NCBI RefSeq assembly: GCF_003113265.1
Contig: NZ_PUIV01000010.1
Location: 37,220-101,219 of the forward strand
Direction: 5' to 3'
Source of the DNA: Methylosinus sporium
Lineage (GTDB): Bacteria; Pseudomonadota; Alphaproteobacteria; Rhizobiales; Beijerinckiaceae
DNA length: 64,000 nucleotides
The notes under the pieces are model-generated. The model searched no databases. It worked only from the letters and a program-made list of their open reading frames with translations, and had not been told where the DNA came from. Below, piece by piece: positions 45,660 to 54,477 of the stretch. Both the position numbers and the translations under genes were made by a program. Position 1 is the stretch's first letter. The number at the start of each line of letters is the position of its first letter.

Positions 45660-46823
45660 ATGGGCGCTCCTTTCGTCGTTGTCGGCGCCGGCATAGGCGG
45701 GCTCGCCGCGGCGATCGCGCTAGCGCGCGCCGGCCGGCGGACGCTCGTTCTGGAGCGCGCCGAGCGCATAGAGGAAGTGGGCGCCGGGCTGCAAATCTCG
45801 CCCAACGCCGGGCGCATCCTGCATGAATTCGGCATGAGGCCGGCGCTGGACGCCGTCGCCCTCGAGCCCCGCGCCCTCAATATTCGCCGCGCCGCCGATG
45901 GCGCCGTGCTGGCGCGCCTGCCGCTCGCCGAGGCGCGCAACCGCTGGGGCGCGCCCTTTCGCGTCTTCCACCGCGCCGATTTGCAGAAGGCGCTGCTCGA
46001 CGAGGCGCGCCGTCTCGGCGTCGAGACGCGCACCGCTGCGCGCTGCGATGGTTTCACCGAAGCGCCGGATGGGATTCGGCTCGCCATCGGCGAGGAGCGG
46101 CTGGAGGCCGAGGCGCTGATCGGCGCCGACGGGCTGCGTTCCACGATTCGCGACGCGCTGGACCTCGTCGCTGGCGACGCGCCCCGTCCCGTCGGGCTCA
46201 CCGCCTGGCGGACGCTCATGCCGATCGATTCGGCGCCCTCCGCTCTGCGCGAGCGGGAAACCCATATCTGGCTCGGGCCGGGCGGGCATGTCGTTCATTA
46301 TCCGCTGCGCGACGCCAGCATCGTCAGCGCGGTCGCGATTCTCGAGGATCGCGCCGATCGCGGCCCCGCCGCCGAGACGCGGACCGGCGAGGAGCTGGCC
46401 CGCGCCATGGGTTTTGCGCGCTGGAGCCCCGATCTGCGCGCGCTGCTCGAGGCCGGCGCGACATGGCGACGCTGGCCGCTCTACGCCCGGCCGGAGATCA
46501 CGCGCTGGGGCCGCGGCCGCGTCGCGCTGCTCGGCGACGCCGCTCATCCCATGGTCCCCTTCCTCGCGCAAGGCGCTGCGCAGGCGATAGAGGACGCCGC
46601 CGCGCTCGGCCGCGCCTTTGCGGATGGCGGAGCGACGATCGAATCGGCGCTCGCGGCCTATCAGTCGGCGCGCGTCGAGCGGGCGATCCGCATTCAGCGC
46701 GCCTCGCGCCGACAGGGCGTCAATTGCCATTTCGCCGAGCCGATGGCGACGCTGCGCGACATAGGCGTGCGGCTGATGGGCGGCGAGGGCGTTCTCTCCC
46801 GCAACGCCTGGATTTATCGCTGA
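45660..46823 (+). CDS. FAD-dependent aromatic-ring monooxygenase
   Basis: This is 387 residues from ATG 45660. The FAD-binding Rossmann motif is VVVGAGIGGLAAAIALARAG (residues ~6-25), the DG motif is ALIGADGLRSTIR, and the second FAD motif is VALLGDAAHPMVPFLAQGA. It belongs to the salicylate/3-hydroxybenzoate hydroxylase-like flavoprotein group. The substrate is not determined. It lies 10 bases after the zf-CHCC gene; the tyrosine catabolic genes are about 2 kb further on, but in other transcription units. Confidence 0.85.
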   Translation: MGAPFVVVGAGIGGLAAAIALARAGRRTLVLERAERIEEVGAGLQISPNAGRILHEFGMRPALDAVALEPRALNIRRAADGAVLARLPLAEARNRWGAPFRVFHRADLQKALLDEARRLGVETRTAARCDGFTEAPDGIRLAIGEERLEAEALIGADGLRSTIRDALDLVAGDAPRPVGLTAWRTLMPIDSAPSALRERETHIWLGPGGHVVHYPLRDASIVSAVAILEDRADRGPAAETRTGEELARAMGFARWSPDLRALLEAGATWRRWPLYARPEITRWGRGRVALLGDAAHPMVPFLAQGAAQAIEDAAALGRAFADGGATIESALAAYQSARVERAIRIQRASRRQGVNCHFAEPMATLRDIGVRLMGGEGVLSRNAWIYR

Positions 46824-46949
46824 AAGGCGCCCTCTCGCGGCAGTGGACGCATCGCGGCGAAAAAAGGGCCGCGTCTCCACGGACTTGGCAGTCCTGTCCG
46901 CCGGCTGATAAAGATGACGAATTGGTTACGCTGCAACGAGGGTCCGCAG

Positions 46950-47807
46950 ATGCCACTGCCCCGCGCCGCGACGATCGGCCTTTTCGCCTGCCTCGGCCTC
47001 GCCGGCGCAGCGTCTTTCGCACAGGCGGAGACTGCGGCGCGCGCCGAGGAAGCGCCGGCGCCGGCGCCCGTCCCGACATTCGCCGCGGCGGAACAAGGAT
47101 GGATCGTGACCGTCCGCGCCATCGGCGCCCTCGCGCCGAGCTTTCCGGGCTCGGCCAAGCTGCGTCCCTACCCGTTTCCGTCGATCAGCTTCCGGCGCAT
47201 CGGCGAGCCGGAGCTGTTTTCGACGCCCGACGACGGATTCGGCTTCGCCATCATCGACTCCAACGGCTTTCGCGCCGGCCCGGTGGCCAATTTCGTGTTC
47301 AAGCGCGGCCAGCGCGATGGTCTCTACGGACTGCGCACGGTCGAGCTCACTCATGAGATCGGCGGCTTCGCCGAATATCAGACCGAGCATTTCCGCACGC
47401 GCGCGGAACTGCGGCAGGGCATAGACGGCCACAACGGCTTCGTCGCTTCGCTCGGCGCGGACATTTTTGGCGGCGACGGCCGCGCGTCCTTGTCCTTCGG
47501 ACCGCGCCTCAGCCTCGGCGACAATCGCTATGCGAACGCCTATTTCTCGGTCTCGCCGCTCGAATCCCTGGCCAATGGGCGAATCGAACCCTATGAGGCG
47601 AACGGCGGATTCACCGCGGCCGGCGGCCTCGCCACCTTCCGCTACGATTTCAGCAAGGACGCCAACGCCACCATTTACGGCGGCTTGCAGCGGCTGACCG
47701 GCAGCGTCGGCTCCAGCCCCATTCCCAACGACATCGGCTCGCGCAATCAGTTCACCGCGGGCCTCTCCATCGCGCGCTCCTTCGAGATTCGCGGATTCGC
47801 TTGGTGA
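46950..47807 (+). CDS. MipA/OmpV family outer-membrane protein
   Basis: This is 285 residues from ATG 46950, with GAGG 8 bases upstream. The signal peptide is AATIGLFACLGLAGAASFAQA. A beta-rich MipA/OmpV barrel follows (APSFPGSAKLRPYPFPSISF, FRAGPVANFVFKRGQ, then GLATFRYDFSKDANATIY), ending in IARSFEIRGFAW with a terminal aromatic. The family is linked to murein-synthesis scaffolding or outer-membrane permeability. An in-frame ATG at 46914 is the alternative start. Confidence 0.85.
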   Translation: MPLPRAATIGLFACLGLAGAASFAQAETAARAEEAPAPAPVPTFAAAEQGWIVTVRAIGALAPSFPGSAKLRPYPFPSISFRRIGEPELFSTPDDGFGFAIIDSNGFRAGPVANFVFKRGQRDGLYGLRTVELTHEIGGFAEYQTEHFRTRAELRQGIDGHNGFVASLGADIFGGDGRASLSFGPRLSLGDNRYANAYFSVSPLESLANGRIEPYEANGGFTAAGGLATFRYDFSKDANATIYGGLQRLTGSVGSSPIPNDIGSRNQFTAGLSIARSFEIRGFAW

Positions 47808-47870
47808 CGCCGCGTTGAAGCGCGCGGCGCTCCTTGACTCTCACCAAGATGAGTGCAAGTCTCGTTCACC

Positions 47871-48239
47871 ATGGCCGATAGGTTACGCTCGCTCTTCTTC
47901 CGGCGACTTGCGCTGGGGCTCTATACGCTAACGATCATCGTCGGCGCGCTGGGCTTCGCGTCGCATCGCGGCCATGGCGGAGCGGGCGTCGGCGTCTTCC
48001 AGGATCGCGCCGCTTTCTGCCAGGACTTCCAAAAGGCTCATAGCGCGCCGCAGACGCCCTTCGTCGTCTGCTGTGACGCCTGTGTGGCCAGCGCGCCGCC
48101 GACCCTCCCGGCGATGATTACACATATCGTCTATCGTTTCGAGATTTCCACACGCTTCGATTTCGCCTCTCGCCTCGGCCGGGACCTCGATGAGAGCCCG
48201 GACAATCTCCGCTCGCGAGCGCCGCCTGCCTTCGTCTGA
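47871..48239 (+). CDS. Small DUF2946-like protein with Cys motifs
   Basis: This is 122 residues. A hydrophobic N-terminal segment (LALGLYTLTIIVGALGFAS) could be a signal peptide or anchor. Then come RGHGGAG, FCQDFQKAH, and CCDACVASAPPTLP with a CxxC. The pattern of His plus CxxC after one hydrophobic segment resembles the protein at 6836-7219 and DUF2946-type proteins. Metal binding is inferred. It follows the MipA gene by 63 bases and may share its transcript. Confidence 0.5.
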   Translation: MADRLRSLFFRRLALGLYTLTIIVGALGFASHRGHGGAGVGVFQDRAAFCQDFQKAHSAPQTPFVVCCDACVASAPPTLPAMITHIVYRFEISTRFDFASRLGRDLDESPDNLRSRAPPAFV

Positions 48240-48778
48240 CATCGATGCGGCCCTCCCGGGCGCGATATGCGCTCGGCTTGTCTCCTAAAGCAGCTTCCTC
48301 GCTTCGTCCTGCGTTCTCTCGCGCCGGCGTCGCATAGGCCACAGGAACGCATTCGCCACAGGAACAAGGAACGCGAATCGTCGCTCTCTGTCTCCCGAGA
48401 GCAGCGACGATTCGAGCGGACTTCCGCGAGCGCTCGCCGTCTTTTGATGGCGGACCCCGCAATCCATGTCGCCCATGCGTCCTCGACGCGCCTTTCCCCG
48501 AGGCGTGACATCTCCCCCGATACGAGGCGGGCCAGGGCGACGGGAGGCGGTTCAGAGCCGGCGAGGCTCGCGGAATCTGTCGACCGACTTGGAAAAGGCG
48601 GAGATCGGACCTCCCTCCGACGACCTGCGCCTTTCGAGCGAGCGCCGAGCGGACCTCGACGGGTACTGCCGCACGGGTTCACGCCGCCTCGCTCTCTCGT
48701 CGGCCGCCACTGCGCGGCGCTCCCTCTCCCCCCGGGGGAGCGCCGCCCTTGGGCCGGCCGCCTTTCCATCCTCGCCAC
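48240..48778. other. 539-base intergenic region with one strong hairpin
   Basis: No convincing gene is seen; the open frames here are Arg/Ser/Pro-rich and typical of chance frames in GC-rich DNA. A 12-bp perfect stem pairs 48374-48385 with 48403-48414, with a partly self-complementary loop. It lies about 135 bases after the DUF2946-like stop. A short direct repeat, GCCACAGGAAC, occurs twice around 48339-48365. Confidence 0.5.
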
Positions 48779-49798
48779 TCATTGGCCTGCTCGGGACGCG
48801 ACCACCTCCTGCTCGATCGCACCGAAGATCGAATGGCCGGCCGCATCGCGCATCTCGATCCGAATGCGATCGCCCGGCTGCAAAAATCGTGTGCGCGCCG
48901 CTCCGCCGCCGAGGCTCTCGACGACGCGCTGCTCGGCGAGGCAGGAATAGCCGACGCCGCCCTCGGCGACGGGCCGGCCCGGCCCGCCGTCCGCGGCGCG
49001 ATTGGAGACAGTGCCGGAGCCGATGATCGAGCCCGCGCAAAGCGCGCGCGTGCGCGCGGCATGGGCGATGAGGCGGCCGAAATCGAAAGTCATGTCGACG
49101 CCGGCGTTCGGCCGCCCGAGCGGCGCCTCATCGACGAAGGAGAGCAGCGGCAAGGAGAGGCGCGCGCCGTCCCACGCGGCGCCGAGTTCGTCCGGCGTCA
49201 CGGCGACCGGCGAGAAGGCCGAGGCGGGCTTGGACTGGAAAAAGCCGAAGCCCTTGGCGAGCTCGCTGGCGGTGAGGCCGCGCAAGGTCACGTCATTGGC
49301 CAGCATGACGAGCGCGATTCGCGCGCGCGCCGCCTCGGCGCCGAGGCCGAGCGGAACGTCGTCGGTGACGACGGCGACCTCCGCCTCGAGATCGAGGCCG
49401 AATTTCTCATCGAGATAGGGAATGGGATCGCGCGGTCCCGCGAACCCGTCCGAGCCGCCCTGATAGATCAGCGGATCGCTCCAGAATGAGGGCGGCATCT
49501 CGACGCCGCGCGCCTTTCTCACCAGCGCGACGTGATTCACATAGGCCGAGCCGTCGGCCCATTGATAGGCACGCGGCAGCGGCGAGGCGCAATCATGCTC
49601 GCGAAAGCGAAAGGAGGGGAGCAGACCCGCCTCCAGCCGCTCTGCGACCTCGGCGAGGCGCGGCGCGGCGCGCGGCCAATCGTCCAGCGCCGCCTGCAAG
49701 GTCGGCGCGACCTGCGTCGCCTCTATGGCGCGCGTCAAATCCCGCGAGACGACGACGAGCTTTCCATCGCGCCCATGCTTCAAGGAAGCCAGCTTCAT
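48779..49798 (-). CDS. fahA: Fumarylacetoacetate hydrolase family protein (tyrosine pathway)
   Basis: This is 339 residues from ATG 49798, with GAGG upstream (GTGAGGACAAAG). FAH-family features are PSFWSDPLIYQGGSDGF, FGLDLEAEVAVVTDDV with the metal-binding acidic residues, IALVMLANDVTLRGL, and GSIIGSGTVSNR. It hydrolyses fumarylacetoacetate to fumarate and acetoacetate, the last step of tyrosine breakdown. It is 8 bases after hmgA on the same strand, clearly an operon. The frame is open upstream of the ATG but overlaps hmgA antiparallel to conserved sequence. Confidence 0.9.
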   Translation of the reverse strand: MKLASLKHGRDGKLVVVSRDLTRAIEATQVAPTLQAALDDWPRAAPRLAEVAERLEAGLLPSFRFREHDCASPLPRAYQWADGSAYVNHVALVRKARGVEMPPSFWSDPLIYQGGSDGFAGPRDPIPYLDEKFGLDLEAEVAVVTDDVPLGLGAEAARARIALVMLANDVTLRGLTASELAKGFGFFQSKPASAFSPVAVTPDELGAAWDGARLSLPLLSFVDEAPLGRPNAGVDMTFDFGRLIAHAARTRALCAGSIIGSGTVSNRAADGGPGRPVAEGGVGYSCLAEQRVVESLGGGAARTRFLQPGDRIRIEMRDAAGHSIFGAIEQEVVASRAGQ

Positions 49799-49806
49799 CT
49801 TTGTCC

Positions 49807-51105
49807 TCACCGCGTCCCGCAAAAGCGGCGCGCGAGCCCCGCCCAGCAATCGGAATAGTCGATCTGCAATGTCTCGAGCGCGGCGGCGTAGTGCGTCACA
49901 TGCTGCGGCAGGCGCGTCTCCAGCATGAAGGCGAGCGTGCCCGCGAGCTTTTGCGGCGCCAGCGTCGCCCGCGTCGCCTGCTCGAAGCTCTCCGCGTCGG
50001 GCCCGTGCGGCAACATGCAATCGTGCAGCGAGACGCCGCCGGGGAGAAAGCCGTCCGGCTTGGCGTCATAGCGCCCATAGATGAGCCCCATGAATTCGCT
50101 CATCGCATTCATATGGAACCATGGCGGTCGAAACGTATGTTCGGCGACGAGCCAGCGCTCTGGAAAAATCAGAAAATCGAGATCGGGAGTCCCTTTCCGC
50201 TCCGACGGCGCCGTCAGCACGCAGAAGATCGACGGATCGGGATGGTCGAAGAGCAGCGCCCCGACCGGCGAGAAGCGCCGAAGATCATATTTGTAGGGCG
50301 CGTAATTGCCATGCCAGGCGACAACGTCCAGTGGCGAATGATCGAGCGCGCAGACGAAGAATTTGCCGCCCCATTTCACCGTGAGCCGGCAAGGCCGTTC
50401 GATATCTTCGAAAGCGGCGACCGGCGCCTCGAAATCGCGAGCATTGGCGAGGCAATTTGCGCCGATCGGCCCGCGATCGGGCAGAGTGAAAGGCGCGCCG
50501 TAATTCTCGCAGACATAGCCGCGCGCCGGGCCGGCGACCAGCTCCGCCTTGAATTTCACGCCGCGCGGAACGACGCCGATCTCGCCCGGCGAAATCTCCA
50601 TCGCGCCGAGTTCTGTGACGAAGCGCAGCGCGCCCTCTTGCGGCAGAATGAGCAATTCGCCGTCGGCGTCGTAGAAATAATCCTCGGCCATGGAGCGCGT
50701 GACGAAATAGAGCCCCGCCGCCATGCCGCTCCGCGCATCGACGTCGCCCGCCGTCGTCATCACGCGCAGGCCGGCCGGAAAAGTGAGCGCGTCATCCGGC
50801 ATGGTCGGCGGCCCCCAGCGATAGGGTCCGAGCGGCAAATCGCTCTCGTCGCGCGCGGGCGCGCTTTTCCAAAAGGGAAAATCGCGCCGCTCGAAACGCC
50901 CGACATGCCGCACAGAAGGGCGAATGCGATAGAGCCAGGACCGCGCATTGGCGCCGCGCGGCGCGGTGAAGGGCGAACCCGACAATTGCTCCGCGTAGAG
51001 CCCGTAAGGACAATGCTGCGGCGAATTCTGCCCCACGGGCAGAGCGCCGGGCAGCGCCTCGCTGGCGAATTCATTGCCGAAGCCGGACATGTAACGCAGT
51101 GTCAT
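49807..51105 (-). CDS. hmgA: Homogentisate 1,2-dioxygenase
   Basis: This is 432 residues and matches the family along its whole length: [20 protein letters not shown] at the start, [18 protein letters not shown], and iron-ligand segments [20 protein letters not shown] and [12 protein letters not shown] near the end. It cleaves the ring of homogentisate to maleylacetoacetate using Fe(II). It is the first gene of hmgA-fahA. hppD lies 176 bases upstream on the same strand, with a hairpin-forming repeat between them. Confidence 0.95.
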   Translation of the reverse strand: MTLRYMSGFGNEFASEALPGALPVGQNSPQHCPYGLYAEQLSGSPFTAPRGANARSWLYRIRPSVRHVGRFERRDFPFWKSAPARDESDLPLGPYRWGPPTMPDDALTFPAGLRVMTTAGDVDARSGMAAGLYFVTRSMAEDYFYDADGELLILPQEGALRFVTELGAMEISPGEIGVVPRGVKFKAELVAGPARGYVCENYGAPFTLPDRGPIGANCLANARDFEAPVAAFEDIERPCRLTVKWGGKFFVCALDHSPLDVVAWHGNYAPYKYDLRRFSPVGALLFDHPDPSIFCVLTAPSERKGTPDLDFLIFPERWLVAEHTFRPPWFHMNAMSEFMGLIYGRYDAKPDGFLPGGVSLHDCMLPHGPDAESFEQATRATLAPQKLAGTLAFMLETRLPQHVTHYAAALETLQIDYSDCWAGLARRFCGTR

Positions 51106-51131
51106 GGCTCAATCTCCGATGACGGCGCGCG

Positions 51132-51162
51132 CCCCACCCTCTCTTTCAGGGGGAGGGTGGGG
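51132..51162. repeat. GC-rich hairpin in the hppD-hmgA gap
   Basis: CCCCACCCTC (51132-51141) pairs with GAGGGTGGGG (51153-51162) in a 10-bp stem with an 11-base loop. A second C-rich/G-rich palindromic stretch (CCGCCTTCGGCGG and flanks) follows at about 51216-51245. The composition resembles the longer inverted repeat at 11767-11885. It could attenuate or terminate the hppD transcript before hmgA. Confidence 0.55.
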
Positions 51163-51281
51163 CGGCGATAGCCGGACGGGGTCGTGCGAGCGCGAGTCTT
51201 TGCAGCGCCCTCCTCCCGCCTTCGGCGGTCGACCTCCCCCTCGAGGCGGAGATGAGTTCCGCTCAGCGTCGAACTCATCCC

Positions 51282-52358
51282 TCACGCTCCCGCAGGCAGC
51301 ACGCCGCGCTTCACCTGATCGTCCTCGATCGACTGGAACAAAGCGCGGAAATTTCCTTCGCCGAATCCCTCGTCGCCTTTGCGCTGGATGAATTCGAAAA
51401 AAATCGGCCCGATCACCGTCTTCGAAAAAATCTGCAACAAGAGCTTGCGTCCCTCGCCGTCGATCAGAATGCCGAGTTCGCGCAACGCGTCGAGATTTTC
51501 GCCATGTCCCGGCAGCCGCTCGTCGACGCGCGCGTAATAAGAGTCCGGCGGCGCCGGCATGAATTGCAGCCCGCGTGCCCGCAGCGCCGTCACCGTGCGA
51601 TAGATGTCGTCGCAGGCGCAGGCGACATGCTGAATGCCTTCCCCCCGATAAGCGACGAGATATTCCTCGATCTGACTCTTGTCGTCGACGCTCTCGTTGA
51701 TCGGAATTCGTATCTTCCCGCAGGGGCTGGTCATGGCGCGCGAATGCAGGCCGGTGAGCTTTCCCTCTATGTCGAAATAGCGAATCTGCCGGAAGGAGAA
51801 GAAGCGCTCGTACCAGCCCGCCCATTCGTCCATATGGCCGCGATGGACGTTGTGGGTGAGGTGATCGATCACCGTCAGGCCGACGCCTTCGGGATGCGGA
51901 TCGGGCTCGCCGGTCCAGCGGAAATCGACGTCGAAGATCGAGCCGCGCGCGCCATAGCGATCGACGAGATAGATGAGCGCGCCGCCGACGCCGACGAGCG
52001 CCGGAATCTTCAATTCCATCGGCCCGATCTTCGTCTCCGCCGCGCGCGCGCCCAAGGCGAGCGCGCGCTCGAAAGCAAGGCGCGCATCCGCCACGCGAAA
52101 GCCCATGGCGCAGGCGCAGGGCCCATGCGCGCGGGCGAAATCCGCAGCGAAACTGTCCGGCTCGGCGTTGAGCACGTAATTCACGTCGCCCTGCCGATAG
52201 AGCGTCACATCCTTGGAGCGATGCCGCGCGACGGCGACGAAGCCCATTTGCTCGAGCAGAGCCGCGAGCTTCGCCGGCTCGGGATGGGCGAATTCGACGA
52301 ATTCGAAACCATCTGTCCCCATCGGATTTTCAGGCGAAGGCGACGGAGAAGGCGACAT
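51282..52358 (-). CDS. hppD: 4-Hydroxyphenylpyruvate dioxygenase
   Basis: This is 358 residues from ATG 52358, with AAGGAGG 5 bases upstream. It is a two-domain VOC-fold enzyme; iron ligands are expected in VIDHLTHNVHRGHM (His), GEGIQHVACACDDI (His) and PIFFEFIQRKGDEGFGEGNF (Glu). It converts 4-hydroxyphenylpyruvate to homogentisate. hmgA and fahA lie downstream, and maiA is divergent 87 bases away, so tyrosine breakdown to fumarate and acetoacetate is complete here apart from the initial transamination. Confidence 0.95.
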   Translation of the reverse strand: MSPSPSPSPENPMGTDGFEFVEFAHPEPAKLAALLEQMGFVAVARHRSKDVTLYRQGDVNYVLNAEPDSFAADFARAHGPCACAMGFRVADARLAFERALALGARAAETKIGPMELKIPALVGVGGALIYLVDRYGARGSIFDVDFRWTGEPDPHPEGVGLTVIDHLTHNVHRGHMDEWAGWYERFFSFRQIRYFDIEGKLTGLHSRAMTSPCGKIRIPINESVDDKSQIEEYLVAYRGEGIQHVACACDDIYRTVTALRARGLQFMPAPPDSYYARVDERLPGHGENLDALRELGILIDGEGRKLLLQIFSKTVIGPIFFEFIQRKGDEGFGEGNFRALFQSIEDDQVKRGVLPAGA

Positions 52359-52445
52359 GGCGGCCTCCTTGCGAATGACGCTCGCCTTCAACATATTGCG
52401 CGCTGCCGCCGATTGAAGTCCCGGCGGACGGCGGAGGCGGCGGCA

Positions 52446-53078
52446 ATGAAGCTCTATGATTACTTTCGGTCCTCGGCCGCCTATCGCGTGCGCATCGCCA
52501 TCGAGCTGAAAAGCTTGGACGTCGAGCGCATCCCCGTGCATCTGGCGCGCGGCGAGCACCGCCTGCCCGAATATCTCGCGAAGAATCCCCAAGGCCTCGC
52601 GCCGGCGCTGGAGCTCGACGACGGGACGATCATCATCCAATCCTTGGCGATCATCGACTATCTCGACGCGCTCGCGCCGCGGCCGCTGCTGACGCCGAAA
52701 GACCCTCTGCTCGCGGCCAAGGCGCGCGGCGTAGCTCTCGCCATCGCCTGCGACATTCATCCGCTCAACAATCGCCGTGTGCTCGACTATTTGCGCGAAA
52801 AGCTCGGCCAGGACGAATCCGGCGTCGACGCCTGGATCCATCATTGGGCCCTGAAAGGCGGGCTGGAGGCGGTGGAGCGGCTGATCGAGCCCGGCCCCTT
52901 CTGCTTCGGCGCGCAGCCGACGATCGCCGATGTCTGCCTCGTTCCGCAGCTCTTCGCGGCGCGGCGCTTTGCGACGCCGCTGGACGCGCTGCCGAAGCTT
53001 CTCGCCGTGGAGGCGCATTGCCTCGCCCAACCCGCCTTCGCCGCCGCCGAGCCGTCACGACAGGCCGACGCCGAATAG
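52446..53078 (+). CDS. maiA: Maleylacetoacetate isomerase (zeta-class glutathione transferase)
   Basis: This is 210 residues. The N-terminal thioredoxin-like domain contains the zeta-class SSAAYRVRIAIELK motif (residues ~9-22) for glutathione binding. The C-terminal helical domain carries DIHPLNNRRVLDYL and the FCFGAQPTIADVCLVPQL capping segment. It isomerises maleylacetoacetate to fumarylacetoacetate. It is divergent from hppD, so the two promoters share the 87-base gap. Confidence 0.93.
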   Translation: MKLYDYFRSSAAYRVRIAIELKSLDVERIPVHLARGEHRLPEYLAKNPQGLAPALELDDGTIIIQSLAIIDYLDALAPRPLLTPKDPLLAAKARGVALAIACDIHPLNNRRVLDYLREKLGQDESGVDAWIHHWALKGGLEAVERLIEPGPFCFGAQPTIADVCLVPQLFAARRFATPLDALPKLLAVEAHCLAQPAFAAAEPSRQADAE

Positions 53079-53202
53079 AGCCGCGCGCCCTGTCACGCCC
53101 GCGCCAGCGCTCCATATGCTCGAGACAGCGTGGCGGCCTCGTTCCACTTTTCGCCGTCTTCGTCTTCGACAAAAGGCGTTTCCGCTTTTTTAGGAAATCG
53201 GC

Positions 53203-53982
53203 ATGTCGCTTCGTCTGCGTCTCGTCCTCGCCGCCGCCGCTCTGCTCGTGAATGCGGGCGCGGCGGTCGCTCAATATTATTATTGGCCGGAGTCGAGCTA
53301 TGGCCCACAGAGCGGCGCCGCCGACGATCCCTACGCCGAGCCGAAGCCTCGCCGCCCGCGCGCCCGCGCCAATTGGCCGTTCGACGAAGAGCGCCGCGAT
53401 CCGCCGCGCGCCCGCAACCGGGCGCCTCGGGAGAAGGACGAGTTCGAGCGGCGGCGCCTCGCCGCTCTGCCGCCGGACGCCGATCCCGATTATTCGACGC
53501 CGATCGACTATGACGACGACGTCGACATGCGGCAGACGCGTCGCCGCTTCGTCGCCGATCCGACCGCCGGCGATCCGGGCACGCTGACGATCGACACGCG
53601 CGCCCGGCGTCTCTATCTCTCGCTGGAGGACGGCCGCGCGGTCGAATATGCGATCGGCGTCGGCCGCACCGGATTCTCCTGGAAAGGCGAGGCGAAGATC
53701 GGCCGCAAAGCCTTCTGGCCGGGCTGGACGCCGCCGCCGGAAATGCTGGAGCGCCGCCCCGATTTGCCCGAGCATATGGACGGGGGCTTGAGAAATCCGC
53801 TCGGCGCGCGGGCGCTCTATCTGTTCCAGGGGCAGAAGGACACTTTGTTCCGCATTCACGGAACCAATGAGCCGGAGAGCATCGGCCGCGCGGTCTCGTC
53901 CGGCTGCATCCGAATGCTCAATGCGGATGTGATCGACCTCTATGGCCGCGTCGCCAAAGGCGCCCGCGTCGTGGTGCGCTGA
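53203..53982 (+). CDS. Exported L,D-transpeptidase (YkuD domain)
   Basis: This is 259 residues. The signal peptide is LRLVLAAAALLVNAGAAVAQ. A Pro/Arg-rich linker of ~100 residues is followed by a YkuD domain (~125-258) with the catalytic signature around His219 (FRIHGTNEPESIG) and Cys235 (AVSSGCIRM). It forms 3-3 cross-links or attaches proteins to peptidoglycan. The stop lies 1 base from the stop of the convergent carrier-protein gene. Confidence 0.92.
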   Translation: MSLRLRLVLAAAALLVNAGAAVAQYYYWPESSYGPQSGAADDPYAEPKPRRPRARANWPFDEERRDPPRARNRAPREKDEFERRRLAALPPDADPDYSTPIDYDDDVDMRQTRRRFVADPTAGDPGTLTIDTRARRLYLSLEDGRAVEYAIGVGRTGFSWKGEAKIGRKAFWPGWTPPPEMLERRPDLPEHMDGGLRNPLGARALYLFQGQKDTLFRIHGTNEPESIGRAVSSGCIRMLNADVIDLYGRVAKGARVVVR

Positions 53983-53983
53983 C

Positions 53984-54274
53984 TCACGCCGCCCGCGGGC
54001 GCGCCTCGGCCTCCAGCAGATCGCCGATGAGCGCGGCGGTCGTCGCCATGGTGGCCATGCTGCGGCGCTCGAGCATGGGCTTCGGAAACTCGACGTCCAG
54101 CGTCGCCTCGAGCCACAGCATCACCTGCACGGCGCAGAAGGGCGAGAGCCCGGCGACGTAGAGATCGGCCTCGGCGGAAAGGCTCGCCGCGGCGGCCGGC
54201 AGATTGCCCTTGGCGTCCACGGCGCGGCGGATAATCTCGATCGACGTCTCGCTGTTCATGATTTCGGTCTTCAT
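53984..54274 (-). CDS. Acyl-carrier-protein-like protein with an atypical attachment site
   Basis: The 96-residue protein has the helical ACP layout: IIRRAVDAKGNLP, DLYVAGLSPFCAVQVMLWLE, then DVEFPKPMLERRSMATM. It resembles the free-standing carrier proteins of Rhizobiales that partner with amino-acid:carrier-protein ligases. At the usual GxxS(L/F) site it reads GLSPF: Pro stands where the phosphopantetheinyl Ser is expected, with Ser one position earlier. Whether it is modified is doubtful. No ligase or acyl-CoA dehydrogenase gene is adjacent. A GAGGGG ribosome-binding site precedes ATG 54274. Confidence 0.75.
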   Translation of the reverse strand: MKTEIMNSETSIEIIRRAVDAKGNLPAAAASLSAEADLYVAGLSPFCAVQVMLWLEATLDVEFPKPMLERRSMATMATTAALIGDLLEAEARPRAA

Positions 54275-54477
54275 GGCCCCATCCCCTCGCTTCGCGCTCT
54301 CGTCTCGTCGAGCGTGAGAGAAGCATAGGACGCGCCATCCAGGGCCGCTGTGCGCCTTCGCACGAGCCTCGCCGCGAGCGCGGCTGTCGCCGATTGCCGA
54401 CGCATCGGCGCGGCCTATATGGCCCGCTGTTCGACGGCGCCGAAAACGGCGCGACCTTTGCCCCAGGATGAGAGCCG

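Noticed and set aside
48267..48950. Open frames across the 48.2-48.8 kb gap
   Set aside because: All are Arg/Ser/Pro-rich without conserved-looking segments, and they overlap fahA on the other strand.
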